Origin: CBDBJL01 sp965206365
GTDB lineage: Bacteria > Pseudomonadota > Alphaproteobacteria > JABAAW01 > JAHZMA01
Assembly (NCBI GenBank): GCA_965206365.1
Contig: CBDBJL010000009.1
Span: 131,588-195,587 of the forward strand
DNA: 64,000 nt
Direction of reading: 5' to 3'
The notes under the pieces are model-generated. The model was given only the letters and a program-made list of their open reading frames with translations. It had not been told where the DNA came from and made no database searches. Position 1 is the first letter of the stretch. Every line of letters begins with the position of its first letter. The position numbers and the translations under genes were made by a program. Shown here one piece after another: positions 44,922-54,080 of this stretch.

Positions 44922-45872
44922 TTACAAAAGCTTGTTATCTTTTGTTTGTTTTTTAGCTTTTTTATCTTTCACTTTTTTACCTTTAGTTTGTTTTTTAGCT
45001 TTTTTATCTTTCGCTTTTCCTACTTTGGGCTGGGAGATCATAACATAGGAAAACCATAACGATATTTCATAAAGTAACATTAGCGGGATTGCCAAGCCAA
45101 GCTGACTTAAAGGATCTGGTGGCGTAAGTACCGCAGCAATTACAAAAGCCGTTACAATCGCATAGCGTCGTTTCTTTTTTAGCCCCGCAGGCGAGGTGAT
45201 CCCAACTTTCACCAAAAGCAACAATAATACCGGTAATTCAAAACAAAGTCCAAACGCAAAAATCAGCCGCATCACCAAAGACAAATATTCATTAACTTTA
45301 GGCTCTAACGTAATCGCCAAATTGGCTGCTGAGGAGGTTTGCTCAAATCCAGCAAAAAAATTCCATGCCACGGGCAATACCGCATAATAAACAAAGGCAC
45401 TGCCGATGGCAAATAAAATAGGGGTTGCCACCATAAAGGGGACAAAAGTATTTTTTTCATTTTTATAAAGCCCGGGCGCAATAAACATCCAGATCTGAAT
45501 TAAGATAATCGGCATGCTAATAATAAAAGCTGTAAACATTGCCAGTTTAATCTCGGTTAAAAACTGTTCATGTAAGGCAGTGAAAATCATCCGCCTTCCG
45601 CTTTCATCTTCCCAAAGTCTTTGTAAGGGTGCGGTTAGAAAATTAAAAATATCTTTTGCATAGTAAAAACTAACAAAAAATATCAACAAAAAACCGGTTA
45701 ATGTGTAAATTAATCGCCGACGCAGCTCGCGAAGATGATCATAGATGCTCATCTCGGCAAGGGCATGATTGATTTTTATATTATCGGATCCAGAATCATC
45801 AGCGAGGTTATTATTTTTGGGCTTGCCTGCATTCTTATTTTGCGATTTTCCTTTCGCCTTTTTTTCAACCAT
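44922..45872 (-). CDS. tatC: Sec-independent protein translocase TatC
   Basis: Polytopic core of the twin-arginine translocase that binds RR signal peptides. The core (about residues 40-280, six spans) starts IYDHLRELRRRLIY and has APGLYKNEKNTF, FAFGLCFELPVLL and the late block VLTPPDPLSQLGLAIP. At 316 residues it is about 60 longer than typical, with a charged N-terminal extension and a C-terminal lysine-rich tail. The tail is built from two copies of a 14-residue unit (KDKKAKKQTKGKKV and KDKKAKKQTKDNKL). Confidence 0.96.
   Translation of the reverse strand: MVEKKAKGKSQNKNAGKPKNNNLADDSGSDNIKINHALAEMSIYDHLRELRRRLIYTLTGFLLIFFVSFYYAKDIFNFLTAPLQRLWEDESGRRMIFTALHEQFLTEIKLAMFTAFIISMPIILIQIWMFIAPGLYKNEKNTFVPFMVATPILFAIGSAFVYYAVLPVAWNFFAGFEQTSSAANLAITLEPKVNEYLSLVMRLIFAFGLCFELPVLLLLLVKVGITSPAGLKKKRRYAIVTAFVIAAVLTPPDPLSQLGLAIPLMLLYEISLWFSYVMISQPKVGKAKDKKAKKQTKGKKVKDKKAKKQTKDNKLL
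44945..45012 (-). repeat. Tandem direct repeat inside tatC (period 42 bp)
   Basis: Identical 26-bp segments at 44945-44970 and 44987-45012 encode the repeated lysine-rich unit at the TatC C-terminus. The flanking bases are also similar. It looks like a recent tandem duplication. Confidence 0.75.
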
Positions 45873-45878
45873 AAGATT

Positions 45879-46331
45879 TTAGCTTAGATTGGTTTGATTT
45901 TGCGAAGATTTTATGGCTTTTTTTGTTGGTTTCTGAGCAGTGTTTTGTGCAATCTTGTTAGAGGTTTTTGCTCGAGATTTTTTTTTCGCTTTGGGGTGCC
46001 TCACTACCGCTTCTGAGATTCCTTGAGGCAATTCATCTTCCTTCTCGAGATCCTTATCCAGATCATTTTCGAGGTCCTTACCCAGATCTTTGAACGAATT
46101 TTCCATGTTATCCATGATATTATATTCATCGATAATATCTTTTTTAACATCCATAATTTCACTCTCTTCAACCAGATCATCAAGCGTTGCATGAAATTCG
46201 CTAGCCATTGCCCGAAGCTTACGCATAGTTTCGCGCAGAGTTACAACAACTTTAGGAATATCCTTGGGGCCAACAACAACCAACAACGCAACGCCGATTA
46301 AAAGTAATTCCTGTCCACCAATATCTAGCAT
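45879..46331 (-). CDS. tatB: Sec-independent protein translocase TatB
   Basis: TatB partner of TatC in signal-peptide recognition, 150 residues. It shows the N-terminal membrane helix with MLDIGGQELLLIGVALLVVVGP (abridged), the conserved GPKDIP hinge, an amphipathic helix (LRETMRKLRAMASEF), then a long charged region rich in acidic and lysine residues. It follows tatA without a gap and precedes tatC by 6 bp. Confidence 0.95.
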   Translation of the reverse strand: MLDIGGQELLLIGVALLVVVGPKDIPKVVVTLRETMRKLRAMASEFHATLDDLVEESEIMDVKKDIIDEYNIMDNMENSFKDLGKDLENDLDKDLEKEDELPQGISEAVVRHPKAKKKSRAKTSNKIAQNTAQKPTKKAIKSSQNQTNLS

Positions 46332-46598
46332 CTATTTTTTACTCTCATTTTTACCCTCAGAAGTCTCTTTCACGTTTTTTTTACTCGAATTGGTTTTTTT
46401 CTCACCCACTTTGCGAGGTGAATCTACAACATCTTCCTCATCTTCAGAAGAGTTATTCTCGCCTTTTAAATTATTTTTCAATGCGCGAATCCCCGTGCCT
46501 AAATCTCCCATCATCCCAGAAAGCTTACCGCCCCCACCAAACAGAACCAACACAACCGCCAAAACAATTACCCAATGCCAGATACTAAAAGAACCCAT
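46332..46598 (-). CDS. tatA: Sec-independent protein translocase TatA
   Basis: Pore-forming Tat subunit, 88 residues. It begins MGSFSIWHWVIVLAVVLVLFG, the typical TatA membrane helix, followed by GGGKLSGMMGDLGTGIRALKNN (abridged) and a charged tail. First gene of the tatABC operon. Confidence 0.96.
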   Translation of the reverse strand: MGSFSIWHWVIVLAVVLVLFGGGGKLSGMMGDLGTGIRALKNNLKGENNSSEDEEDVVDSPRKVGEKKTNSSKKNVKETSEGKNESKK

Positions 46599-46676
46599 GA
46601 TCTTTTCCTTATCAAAAATTTTAAGATATGCAAAATAAGATATATTTTAAATGATCTTACACTCACAAACAAGCTG

Positions 46677-47738
46677 TCAATTTTCTGGAAAAATAAAAAG
46701 CTGTTCATTGTCAACCGTTACATCAAAGATTTCATCTGGTTTCGGCAAAAACCGCCCGGGTATCCTGGCATGTAAGTGCACATCTTGCGCTTCTAAAGTT
46801 GGGCAATATAGATGCACCATACTCTCACCTCCAATCAAACGCGAGGCCATCACTCGCATCTGATTCTTTTGTTCTAAAGATTGTTTTCGGCTTTTTTCAA
46901 GTTTTAAAGCTTCAGGGCGAATAACCAAATTAACTGTTGTATAATCTGGGAAAACCGCTGGAAATTCGCCAAAGGGTGTATGCACCTTCCCTGTTACAAT
47001 TGGCAAGGTAAATAAATTTACATTCGATAAAAACTGCGCTGTAAAAATATCTTTGGGCTGATAATAAAGCTGTTCGGGGGTTCCAGCTTGCAATATTGAA
47101 CCATTGTGCATTAAAGCAATATAATCTGCCATATACATAGCTTCTTCCGCATCATGCGTTACCATAATGGCAGCAATTCCAGTTTCTTGAATAATATGCA
47201 AAGTTCGATCCCTAATTTCATCACGCAATCGGGTATCAAGCCCCGAAAAAGGCTCATCGAGTAATAGTAATTTGGGATTACTCGCAATGGCACGGGCAAG
47301 CGCAACGCGTTGTTGTTGCCCGCCCGATAGCATATGAGGGTAATGATCAGCAAAGGGAAGCAGATCTACCATATCTAATAATTTGCGAATTGTTTGCGAT
47401 TTTTTATCTTTTGACAAACTTGCAGCAAAACCAATATTATTGGCAACATTAAGATGTGGAAACAAAGCATAATCTTGGAATAACATACCAATCTCACGAT
47501 TTTCCGGCATCACAAAATGATTGCGATTAAAAACAGGTTTGCCATAAAGGTAAATTTCGCCTTGAGTTGGGGTTTCAAGCCCGGCAATTAACCGCATTAA
47601 CGACGTTTTACCACACCCTGAAGGACCTAACAGGCATAATATTTTTTGCGGTTCCATTGTTAAAGAAAGTTGATTAACAATGGGTTCAGCACGACTATAC
47701 CCGAAGGATAAATTCTTAATTTCTAAAATATTATTCAT
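46677..47738 (-). CDS. ABC transporter ATP-binding protein, iron/spermidine type (FbpC/PotA-like)
   Basis: Cytoplasmic ATPase of an importer, 353 residues. Walker A LGPSGCGKTSLMRLIAG, Q-loop FQDYALFPHL, signature LSGGQQQRVALARAIAS, Walker B LLLLDEPFSGLD and switch histidine VTHDAEEAM. The C-terminal ~110 residues form the TOBE domain (VNLVIRPEALKLE). The substrate class (ferric iron, polyamine or similar) is inferred only from overall type. No permease or binding-protein gene is adjacent, so its partners must be elsewhere. Confidence 0.9.
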   Translation of the reverse strand: MNNILEIKNLSFGYSRAEPIVNQLSLTMEPQKILCLLGPSGCGKTSLMRLIAGLETPTQGEIYLYGKPVFNRNHFVMPENREIGMLFQDYALFPHLNVANNIGFAASLSKDKKSQTIRKLLDMVDLLPFADHYPHMLSGGQQQRVALARAIASNPKLLLLDEPFSGLDTRLRDEIRDRTLHIIQETGIAAIMVTHDAEEAMYMADYIALMHNGSILQAGTPEQLYYQPKDIFTAQFLSNVNLFTLPIVTGKVHTPFGEFPAVFPDYTTVNLVIRPEALKLEKSRKQSLEQKNQMRVMASRLIGGESMVHLYCPTLEAQDVHLHARIPGRFLPKPDEIFDVTVDNEQLFIFPEN

Positions 47739-47857
47739 AAAGTTTCATTTATATTATCGGCCGAATATCAATCAGCCATAGCTATATTTGTGATGCCTCT
47801 TGAGAAGAGATATCTTTCAATATATCATTTTTTCTAGATTTAAGCGATAAGATGTTT

Positions 47858-49015
47858 CTATTTTTGCTTTTTACTCTGGGTTTGATTCTGCCGTGTTTTC
47901 TCAATTTTCCGCCATTTTGTAACATTTTTATTATGTTGCAATAATGTCTTCGCAAAAGCATGCCCACCTGTACCATCGGCAACAAAATAAAAATCTTGGC
48001 TTTGCAACGGATGTAAGGTGGCATAGATCGCTTTTTCTCCGGGGTTAGCAATGGGAGTTGGTGGCAGGCCAAGGTTTTTGTAAGTATTATAGGGGTGATG
48101 ACGTTGCAAATCTGAACGACGCAAAGAGCGCCCCAAAACACCTAATTTTTTACTTTCCCAATAAATTAATGTGGGGTCTGTTTGCAAAGGCCAACCATTA
48201 CGTAATCGATTGTAAAATACAGAAGCCACACGTTCACGCTCAGCGTTAATCCCTGTCTCTCGCTCAACAATTGATGCCAGAATCAGAGCTTGTTGCGGGG
48301 TTTCAAGCAAAAGATTCGGGTCGCGAGCTTGCCATAATGCGTGTAATTTTTCATCCATCGCTTGTTGCATTCGCAATAATAATGCTTCGCGTTTTGTACC
48401 GAAAGTGAAATCATACGTTTGAGGCAATAATTCACCCTCGATAGGAATTTTTGAAATTTTTCCGGAAAGATAAGGATTTTCGTTAAGAAGATTAATAATT
48501 TGCTGAACAGTATTGCCTTCTACCAAAGTGATTCTACGCAGCAAGACTTTGCCATGAATCAGTTTTTGAAGCACAGAATACATGGAAATATGTGCTGAAA
48601 ATTGGTATTCTCCGGCATGCAGCTGTCCTGCCTTGCCCATAAATTTTATCATAATTCGAAAAATTAACGGATTTTCAATAACATTTTCTTGCGTAAGCTG
48701 AAGGGCAATTTTTGCTCCTGAACTTCCCGAAGCAATTACAATATTTTTCTCGTTTTCAAGGGGAGTTACCAACACCAAATGCCATAATATCAAACTGATA
48801 AAACTGACTATCAATAACGCACTTATCCCAAAAAGGCAAAAGCTATGGGTCTTGCTGAAAACCCTTTGACACTGCGCAATAATCTTTTTATATTGCGAAA
48901 CAAGCTTTTCTGCAACATTGCTTTGTTGTGCTTGTTTTCGCGATATTTTCGGTTTTTGTAAAAATAATTTTTTAAACACTTTATCCGTGAAATTTTTTAA
49001 ACACAATACTGGCAT
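47858..49015 (-). CDS. mltG: Endolytic murein transglycosylase MltG
   Basis: Inner-membrane lytic transglycosylase proposed to release nascent glycan strands, about 385 residues. One membrane span (LFGISALLIVSFISLILWHLV, about 67-87), then the YceG-like domain with VEGNTVQQII, EGELLPQTYDF, LASIVERETG (catalytic Glu), FYNRLRNGWPLQTDPTL, YNTYKNLGLPPTPIANPG (abridged) and FVADGTGGHAFAKT. Start options are ATG 49015 and ATG 49033, both overlapping fabF, or GTG 48979 just after the fabF stop; the latter is quite possible. Confidence 0.95.
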   Translation of the reverse strand: MPVLCLKNFTDKVFKKLFLQKPKISRKQAQQSNVAEKLVSQYKKIIAQCQRVFSKTHSFCLFGISALLIVSFISLILWHLVLVTPLENEKNIVIASGSSGAKIALQLTQENVIENPLIFRIMIKFMGKAGQLHAGEYQFSAHISMYSVLQKLIHGKVLLRRITLVEGNTVQQIINLLNENPYLSGKISKIPIEGELLPQTYDFTFGTKREALLLRMQQAMDEKLHALWQARDPNLLLETPQQALILASIVERETGINAERERVASVFYNRLRNGWPLQTDPTLIYWESKKLGVLGRSLRRSDLQRHHPYNTYKNLGLPPTPIANPGEKAIYATLHPLQSQDFYFVADGTGGHAFAKTLLQHNKNVTKWRKIEKTRQNQTQSKKQK

Positions 49016-50246
49016 TGGTTCCCCCGAAACCAAACGAATTACTCAGCACAGTTTCCACTTTTGCTTCTTGCGCTTGATGCGGAATGAGATCAATCATCGT
49101 TTTACGCGATGGATTTTCAAGGTTTAATGTTGGAGCTATCAGCCCAGTTTCTAATGTTTTAATTGCAAAAATAGCTTCTACAGCCCCTGCGGCTCCTAGC
49201 AAATGTCCAATTGCAGATTTGGTTGACGACATTTTTATTTTTTGACAATGTTCACCAAATAAATTTTCTACCGCAGTCAATTCAATATCATCACCAGCCG
49301 GCGTAGAAGTGCCATGCGCATTAATGTAATCAACATTATCGATATTGATTTTTGCATCGCAAAGTGCCGCTTGCATCGCCCGCAAACCGCCATTGCCATC
49401 ACTTGCCGGTAAAGTGATATGATGCGCATCGCCCGAGAGACCATAACCGCAATATTCAGCATAAATTTTTGCCCCGCGTTTTTTGGCATGTTCATATTCC
49501 TCTAAAACCAAAATACCAGAACCCTCACCCATCACAAACCCATCGCGATCCTGATCCCAGGGTCGAGAGGCTTTCTTAGGGGTGTCATTAAAATTTGTTG
49601 AAAGCGCACGAGCTGCGCAAAAACCAGCAATCCCAATTTTATTAACAGAAGCCTCTGCCCCCCCTGCAACCATAAGATCAGCGTCTCCATGCTGAATAAA
49701 ACGGGCAGCATCACCAATTGCATGCGTCCCTGTTGCACAAGCCGTTACCACGGAATGATTAGGGCCACGAAAACCATGCTTGATCGAAACTTGCCCAGAA
49801 GCTAAATTAATCAATGCTGATGGGATGAAAAATGGGCTAATCCGTTTGACACCTCGTTGCTCTGCAAGTAAGGCCGTTTCAGCAATTGTGGTAAGCCCTC
49901 CGATACCAGAGCCAATCAAAACACCTGAGCGATTCTGCTGTTGTTCGGTTTGCGCGACAAAACCCGAATCGGAAAGTGCCATCTGCGACGCAACCAATGC
50001 GTAAATAATGAATTCATCATTCTTGCGCTGAAATTTTGGCTCATTCCAATCATCAGCACAATACATACCTTCATCTGTTGCCCCGTGGGGAACAGTACCG
50101 GCAATCTTTGCTTTTAAATCTTCCGTAGAAAATTTTGTAATTGTGGCAATCCCACTCTCACCCGCAATCACACGATCCCATACAAAATCAGCCTTAATTC
50201 CCAAAGGACATACAACACCAAGACCCGTAACCACAACGCGACGCAT
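48981..50246 (-). CDS. fabF: 3-oxoacyl-ACP synthase II (FabF)
   Basis: Elongating beta-ketoacyl-ACP synthase of type II fatty-acid synthesis, 421 residues. Catalytic triad: Cys in VTACATGTHAIGDAARF, His in NAHGTSTPAGDDIE, His in IGHLLGAAGAVEA. It begins RRVVVTGLGVVCPLG and ends in SFGFGGTNASIVF. Order fabD-fabG-acpP-fabF-mltG is conserved in alphaproteobacteria. Confidence 0.97.
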   Translation of the reverse strand: MRRVVVTGLGVVCPLGIKADFVWDRVIAGESGIATITKFSTEDLKAKIAGTVPHGATDEGMYCADDWNEPKFQRKNDEFIIYALVASQMALSDSGFVAQTEQQQNRSGVLIGSGIGGLTTIAETALLAEQRGVKRISPFFIPSALINLASGQVSIKHGFRGPNHSVVTACATGTHAIGDAARFIQHGDADLMVAGGAEASVNKIGIAGFCAARALSTNFNDTPKKASRPWDQDRDGFVMGEGSGILVLEEYEHAKKRGAKIYAEYCGYGLSGDAHHITLPASDGNGGLRAMQAALCDAKINIDNVDYINAHGTSTPAGDDIELTAVENLFGEHCQKIKMSSTKSAIGHLLGAAGAVEAIFAIKTLETGLIAPTLNLENPSRKTMIDLIPHQAQEAKVETVLSNSFGFGGTNASIVFKKFHG

Positions 50247-50298
50247 GAATATTTATCCCAAATTTAAACTCATTATTCCGAGAGGAAAATCTTACAAA

Positions 50299-50535
50299 TT
50301 ACTTTGCATTATTTTCAATAAAACTAATTGCATCTTTCACAGTAAGAATTTTTTCCGCAGCATCATCCGGAATTTCGCAATTAAATTCTTCCTCAAAAGC
50401 CATAACCAATTCTACTGTATCTAAGCTATCCGCACCCAAATCATCAATAAAACTTGCATCTTCAGTTACTTTAGAATCATCAACTCCCAAATGCTCGATA
50501 ATAATTTTTTTTATTTTTTCGCCTACATCACTCAT
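50299..50535 (-). CDS. acpP: Acyl carrier protein
   Basis: Phosphopantetheine carrier of growing acyl chains, 78 residues, acidic. The attachment serine is in DLGADSLDTVELVMAFEEEF (about residue 37). Helix IV ends ISFIENNAK. It sits 52 bp before fabF. The 195 bp separating it from fabG is longer than the other spacings and may hold its own promoter. Confidence 0.97.
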   Translation of the reverse strand: MSDVGEKIKKIIIEHLGVDDSKVTEDASFIDDLGADSLDTVELVMAFEEEFNCEIPDDAAEKILTVKDAISFIENNAK

Positions 50536-50730
50536 AGTTAGAACCCTTTTCTATACGTTATCGTGGATTTTTTTAATCGAAATAAAACAGAAGACCGTAA
50601 CTAACGCCTTCAAATTGTCAGAAACAGATGCCAATGGATACACATTATCGCAATAAAAAGCAAGAGAGTAATTGGGCATTTATTTATTTTTCTTCTATTT
50701 TGCATCATTTTAATTACATTTATTGAACAG

Positions 50731-51474
50731 CTACACCATTAACATTCCCCCATTCACATGCAAAGTTTGCCCCGTAACGTAATTTCCGGATGCCCCTGCC
50801 AAATAAAGTGCCGCAGCAGCAATATCTTGCGCCAATCCGATCTTACCCACAGGAATTGCAGCTAAAATACCTGCTTTCTGAGTATCATTTAATTTATTTG
50901 TCATATTCGTTTCAATAAAGCCAGGCGCAATACAATTTACCGTAATTGATCGGCTTGCTACCTCGTGGGCTAACGATTTCGTTAAGCCTAAAAGTGCCGC
51001 TTTCGCTGCCGAATAATTGGCTTGCCCCGGATTACCACTTGTGCCCACAATTGAACCGATCGTAATAATTCTGCCATAACGTTTTTTAATCATGCCTTTA
51101 ACCAACCCCTGAGTCAGGTTAAAAACCGCGGTTAAATTCACTGCCAACACCTCGTCCCATTCGGATGATTTCATACGCATAAACAAATTATCACGAGTAA
51201 TCCCAGCATTATTAACCAAAATATCAATCCCAGCACAATTGAAACATTGCTGTGTTTGGACAACAAAATTAGGGATTTGCGTGCAATCACTTAAATCCAT
51301 TACCACATACTCACATTTTTTCCCGAATTCATCACGCAATTCGAGCAATTTTTCCTCGCGCCGCCCAGAAAGAATAATATTGGCACCATTTTTGTGAAAT
51401 TGACGGGCAATAGCCTCACCAATACCACCTGTAGCGCCCGTTACCAAGGCCGTTTTTCCGCTTAAATCAAACAT
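50731..51474 (-). CDS. fabG: 3-oxoacyl-ACP reductase FabG
   Basis: NADPH-dependent short-chain dehydrogenase of fatty-acid synthesis, 247 residues. Cofactor motif VTGATGGIGEAIA, DILVNNAGITRDNLFMRM, catalytic Ser in GSIVGTSGNPGQ and the YxxxK in NYSAAKAALLG. It ends with GQTLHVNGGMLMV. It follows fabD by 32 bp. Confidence 0.97.
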   Translation of the reverse strand: MFDLSGKTALVTGATGGIGEAIARQFHKNGANIILSGRREEKLLELRDEFGKKCEYVVMDLSDCTQIPNFVVQTQQCFNCAGIDILVNNAGITRDNLFMRMKSSEWDEVLAVNLTAVFNLTQGLVKGMIKKRYGRIITIGSIVGTSGNPGQANYSAAKAALLGLTKSLAHEVASRSITVNCIAPGFIETNMTNKLNDTQKAGILAAIPVGKIGLAQDIAAAALYLAGASGNYVTGQTLHVNGGMLMV

Positions 51475-51506
51475 AAATACCTCATTTCAGGCCCTCGCTT
51501 AAGGGC

Positions 51507-52460
51507 CTATACTGATTGTTGTGAATGTAGAAAATTTTCAATATCCTGTAAGTTGGAAATTGTATAAATTTTGCAATTTGGAACAATTCGTTTCACCAAA
51601 CCACTTAAAACCTTATTTGTGCCTATTTCAGCAAATAGAATATGCCCATCATTCGCAAGATTAACAATGGTTTCGCGAAAACGTACACGAAAACATAATT
51701 GCTTGACAAGATCGACTTTAATTTGCGAGGTTTCTGTTGTTGCCTGCATAGAAAAATTTGCAAATACCGGTAATTTAGGTGAATTAAATTGAACTTTTTC
51801 AAAGGCATCGCGCATAATATCCGCAGCAGGTTGCATTAATTTACAGTGCGAAGGCACTGAAACTGGCAACGTAACTGTACGTTTTGCACCGTGTATTTTT
51901 GCCAATTCTAGCGCGTGGGTAACGGCATTTATATGCCCACTAATAACAGCTTGCCCCGAAGAATTATCATTGGCAAGCGTACAAAAATTATCCGGTGAGC
52001 TACTGGCTTCCTCGGTAATTTTTTCAATAATTTCCACCTCTAAACCTAGAATCGCTGCCATAGCACCTTCGCCAAATACAACTGCTTGTTGCATTGCCTG
52101 ACCCCGCAACCGCAATAATTTTGCAGCATCCGTAAGACTGAAAACTCCCGCCGCTGCCAAAGCCGAATATTCACCCAAAGAATGCCCAACAAGGGCTTGG
52201 CTTATTGTTTCAATTGGAATGGCAAATTGTTTTTCGATTACCCGAATAATTGCCATTGAATGCGCCATTAAAGCCGGCTGGGTGTTTTCTGAAACACTTA
52301 AATCGGCAATCGATCCTGTAAACATTAGATCGCTTAATTTTTGCTCAAGCGCATCATCAATCTCAGCAAATACCTCTTTGGCCACCGCGCTTTGCTCTGA
52401 TAATTGCTTGCCCATCCCAATTTGTTGCGAACCTTGACCAGGAAACATTAATGTTATCAA
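51507..52460 (-). CDS. fabD: Malonyl-CoA:ACP transacylase FabD
   Basis: Loads malonyl units onto acyl carrier protein, 317 residues. Visible: FPGQGSQQIGMGK, the nucleophile serine in LVGHSLGEYSALAAAG, the oxyanion-side QAVISGH, and the catalytic histidine in VSVPSHCKLM. First gene of the fab operon, divergent from trmFO across a 180-bp promoter region. Confidence 0.97.
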   Translation of the reverse strand: MITLMFPGQGSQQIGMGKQLSEQSAVAKEVFAEIDDALEQKLSDLMFTGSIADLSVSENTQPALMAHSMAIIRVIEKQFAIPIETISQALVGHSLGEYSALAAAGVFSLTDAAKLLRLRGQAMQQAVVFGEGAMAAILGLEVEIIEKITEEASSSPDNFCTLANDNSSGQAVISGHINAVTHALELAKIHGAKRTVTLPVSVPSHCKLMQPAADIMRDAFEKVQFNSPKLPVFANFSMQATTETSQIKVDLVKQLCFRVRFRETIVNLANDGHILFAEIGTNKVLSGLVKRIVPNCKIYTISNLQDIENFLHSQQSV

Positions 52461-52640
52461 TGATATACCCCCATAATTATACCTATAATAGTAACTGTTT
52501 TATATTTTTTTTACCGTAAAATCTGTATTTTTCTAGAATTCCTTACCAAAATAAACCTTTGCCGGCCGCCAATCAAGTCTAAAAATTAAGCAAACTAAAT
52601 ATTCTACTTGCAGGTTGAAGCGAATAAGGAGTAACAAATA

Positions 52641-54080
52641 ATGATGATGCAAATAATGATTATCGGTGGTGGGCTTGCCGGATGTGAGGCGGCTTGGCAA
52701 TTAGTGAAACGCAATATTCCAGTCGCACTTTACGAGATGCGCCCGGTGCGAACAACTCAGGCGCACCAAACCGATAAGCTTGCCGAATTGGTTTGTTCTA
52801 ATTCCATGCGTTCTGATGATCCGCAAAGTAGTGCTGTTGGATTGTTGCATAATGAATTGCGCTGTATGGATTCGCTAATTATGCGTTTTGCGGATGCAAA
52901 TCGTTTGCCCGCCGGCAGTGCACTTGCAGTTGAACGCGAAGGCTTTTCTTGCGACATTACTAATTTTCTTAGCCAACATCCCCTGGTTAGCCTGCACCGC
53001 GAAGAAATTACCCAATTGCCAAATCAAAAGGCAATTATTGCAACCGGTCCGCTTACTTCTGATGCGCTGATGCATGATATTGAAAATAAAACTGGAAAAG
53101 ATAAGCTGGCATTTTTTGATGCGATTGCTCCAATAATTTACACTGAAAGCTTAAATATGGATATTATCTGGCGGCAATCACGCTATGATAAAGGCTCAGA
53201 TTACCTTAACTGCCCCATGAATAATGCCGAATATGAAGCCTTCTATCAAGCTTTATTAAATGCCGAGCTAACCCATTTCCAAGATCCAAATACGCCTTAT
53301 TTTGAAGGTTGCTTGCCCATCGAGATTATGGCAATGCGTGGACGTGATACCTTACGCTTTGGACCCATGAAACCTGTGGGGCTCACCAATCCTAACGCTA
53401 CGCAACGTCCCTACGCAATCGTACAATTGCGACAAGATAATCAATATGGCACATTATACAATATGGTGGGTTTTCAAACCAAAATGAAATATGGCGCGCA
53501 AAAACAAGTATTTCGAATGATCCCAGGATTGGAAAATGCCGAATTTGCCAGGTTAGGGGGCATTCATCGCAATGGTTTTTTAAATTCACCACAGCTTTTG
53601 GATAATCGCCTAAGAATACACGCCAACCCACAGCTACAATTTGCCGGACAAATTACTGGGGTAGAAGGCTATGTAGAATCAACTGCAATGGGGCTGATCG
53701 CAGCCCTTTATACCGCAGCTGAATGTTATGGTTTTACAATACCAACCATTCCCCTTACCACCGCAACCGGAGCTTTAATTTCCTATATTAGTGGTGAGAC
53801 TCTGCATGATAATATCAGTGTCGAAAATAATAAAAAACGACAATTTCAACCCATGAATGCGAATTATGGTTTGTTGCCCCCGCCAGAATGGGATCTACGC
53901 GGCAAACTCGCCTTGGATGCGCTTGATACCCAGAAATCGCCAGAAAATTCTAGCGGAAATTCTCCAGAAAATGCGAAAAAAAAGCCCCAAAAGTTTCGGG
54001 GAAAAGAGCGTAAAAACTTTTTATCCAACCGTGGCATGAAAGATCTGCACGCATGGCTACAGGAAATTACGTTTCCATAG
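52641..54080 (+). CDS. trmFO: Methylenetetrahydrofolate-tRNA-(uracil-5-)-methyltransferase TrmFO
   Basis: Folate- and FAD-dependent enzyme making m5U54 in tRNA, 479 residues. FAD motif MIIGGGLAGCEAAWQL, then YEMRPVRTTQAHQT, AELVCSNSMRSDDP, GRDTLRFGPMKPVGL and TGALISYISG, all typical. Near the C-terminus (about 430-460) there is an unusual hydrophilic insertion with a repeated SPEN...NSPEN motif and a KK/RK-rich run before the conserved ending. The 3' end overlaps that of the convergent synthase gene by 24 bp. ATGs at codons 1-3 are all possible starts. Confidence 0.95.
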   Translation: MMMQIMIIGGGLAGCEAAWQLVKRNIPVALYEMRPVRTTQAHQTDKLAELVCSNSMRSDDPQSSAVGLLHNELRCMDSLIMRFADANRLPAGSALAVEREGFSCDITNFLSQHPLVSLHREEITQLPNQKAIIATGPLTSDALMHDIENKTGKDKLAFFDAIAPIIYTESLNMDIIWRQSRYDKGSDYLNCPMNNAEYEAFYQALLNAELTHFQDPNTPYFEGCLPIEIMAMRGRDTLRFGPMKPVGLTNPNATQRPYAIVQLRQDNQYGTLYNMVGFQTKMKYGAQKQVFRMIPGLENAEFARLGGIHRNGFLNSPQLLDNRLRIHANPQLQFAGQITGVEGYVESTAMGLIAALYTAAECYGFTIPTIPLTTATGALISYISGETLHDNISVENNKKRQFQPMNANYGLLPPPEWDLRGKLALDALDTQKSPENSSGNSPENAKKKPQKFRGKERKNFLSNRGMKDLHAWLQEITFP

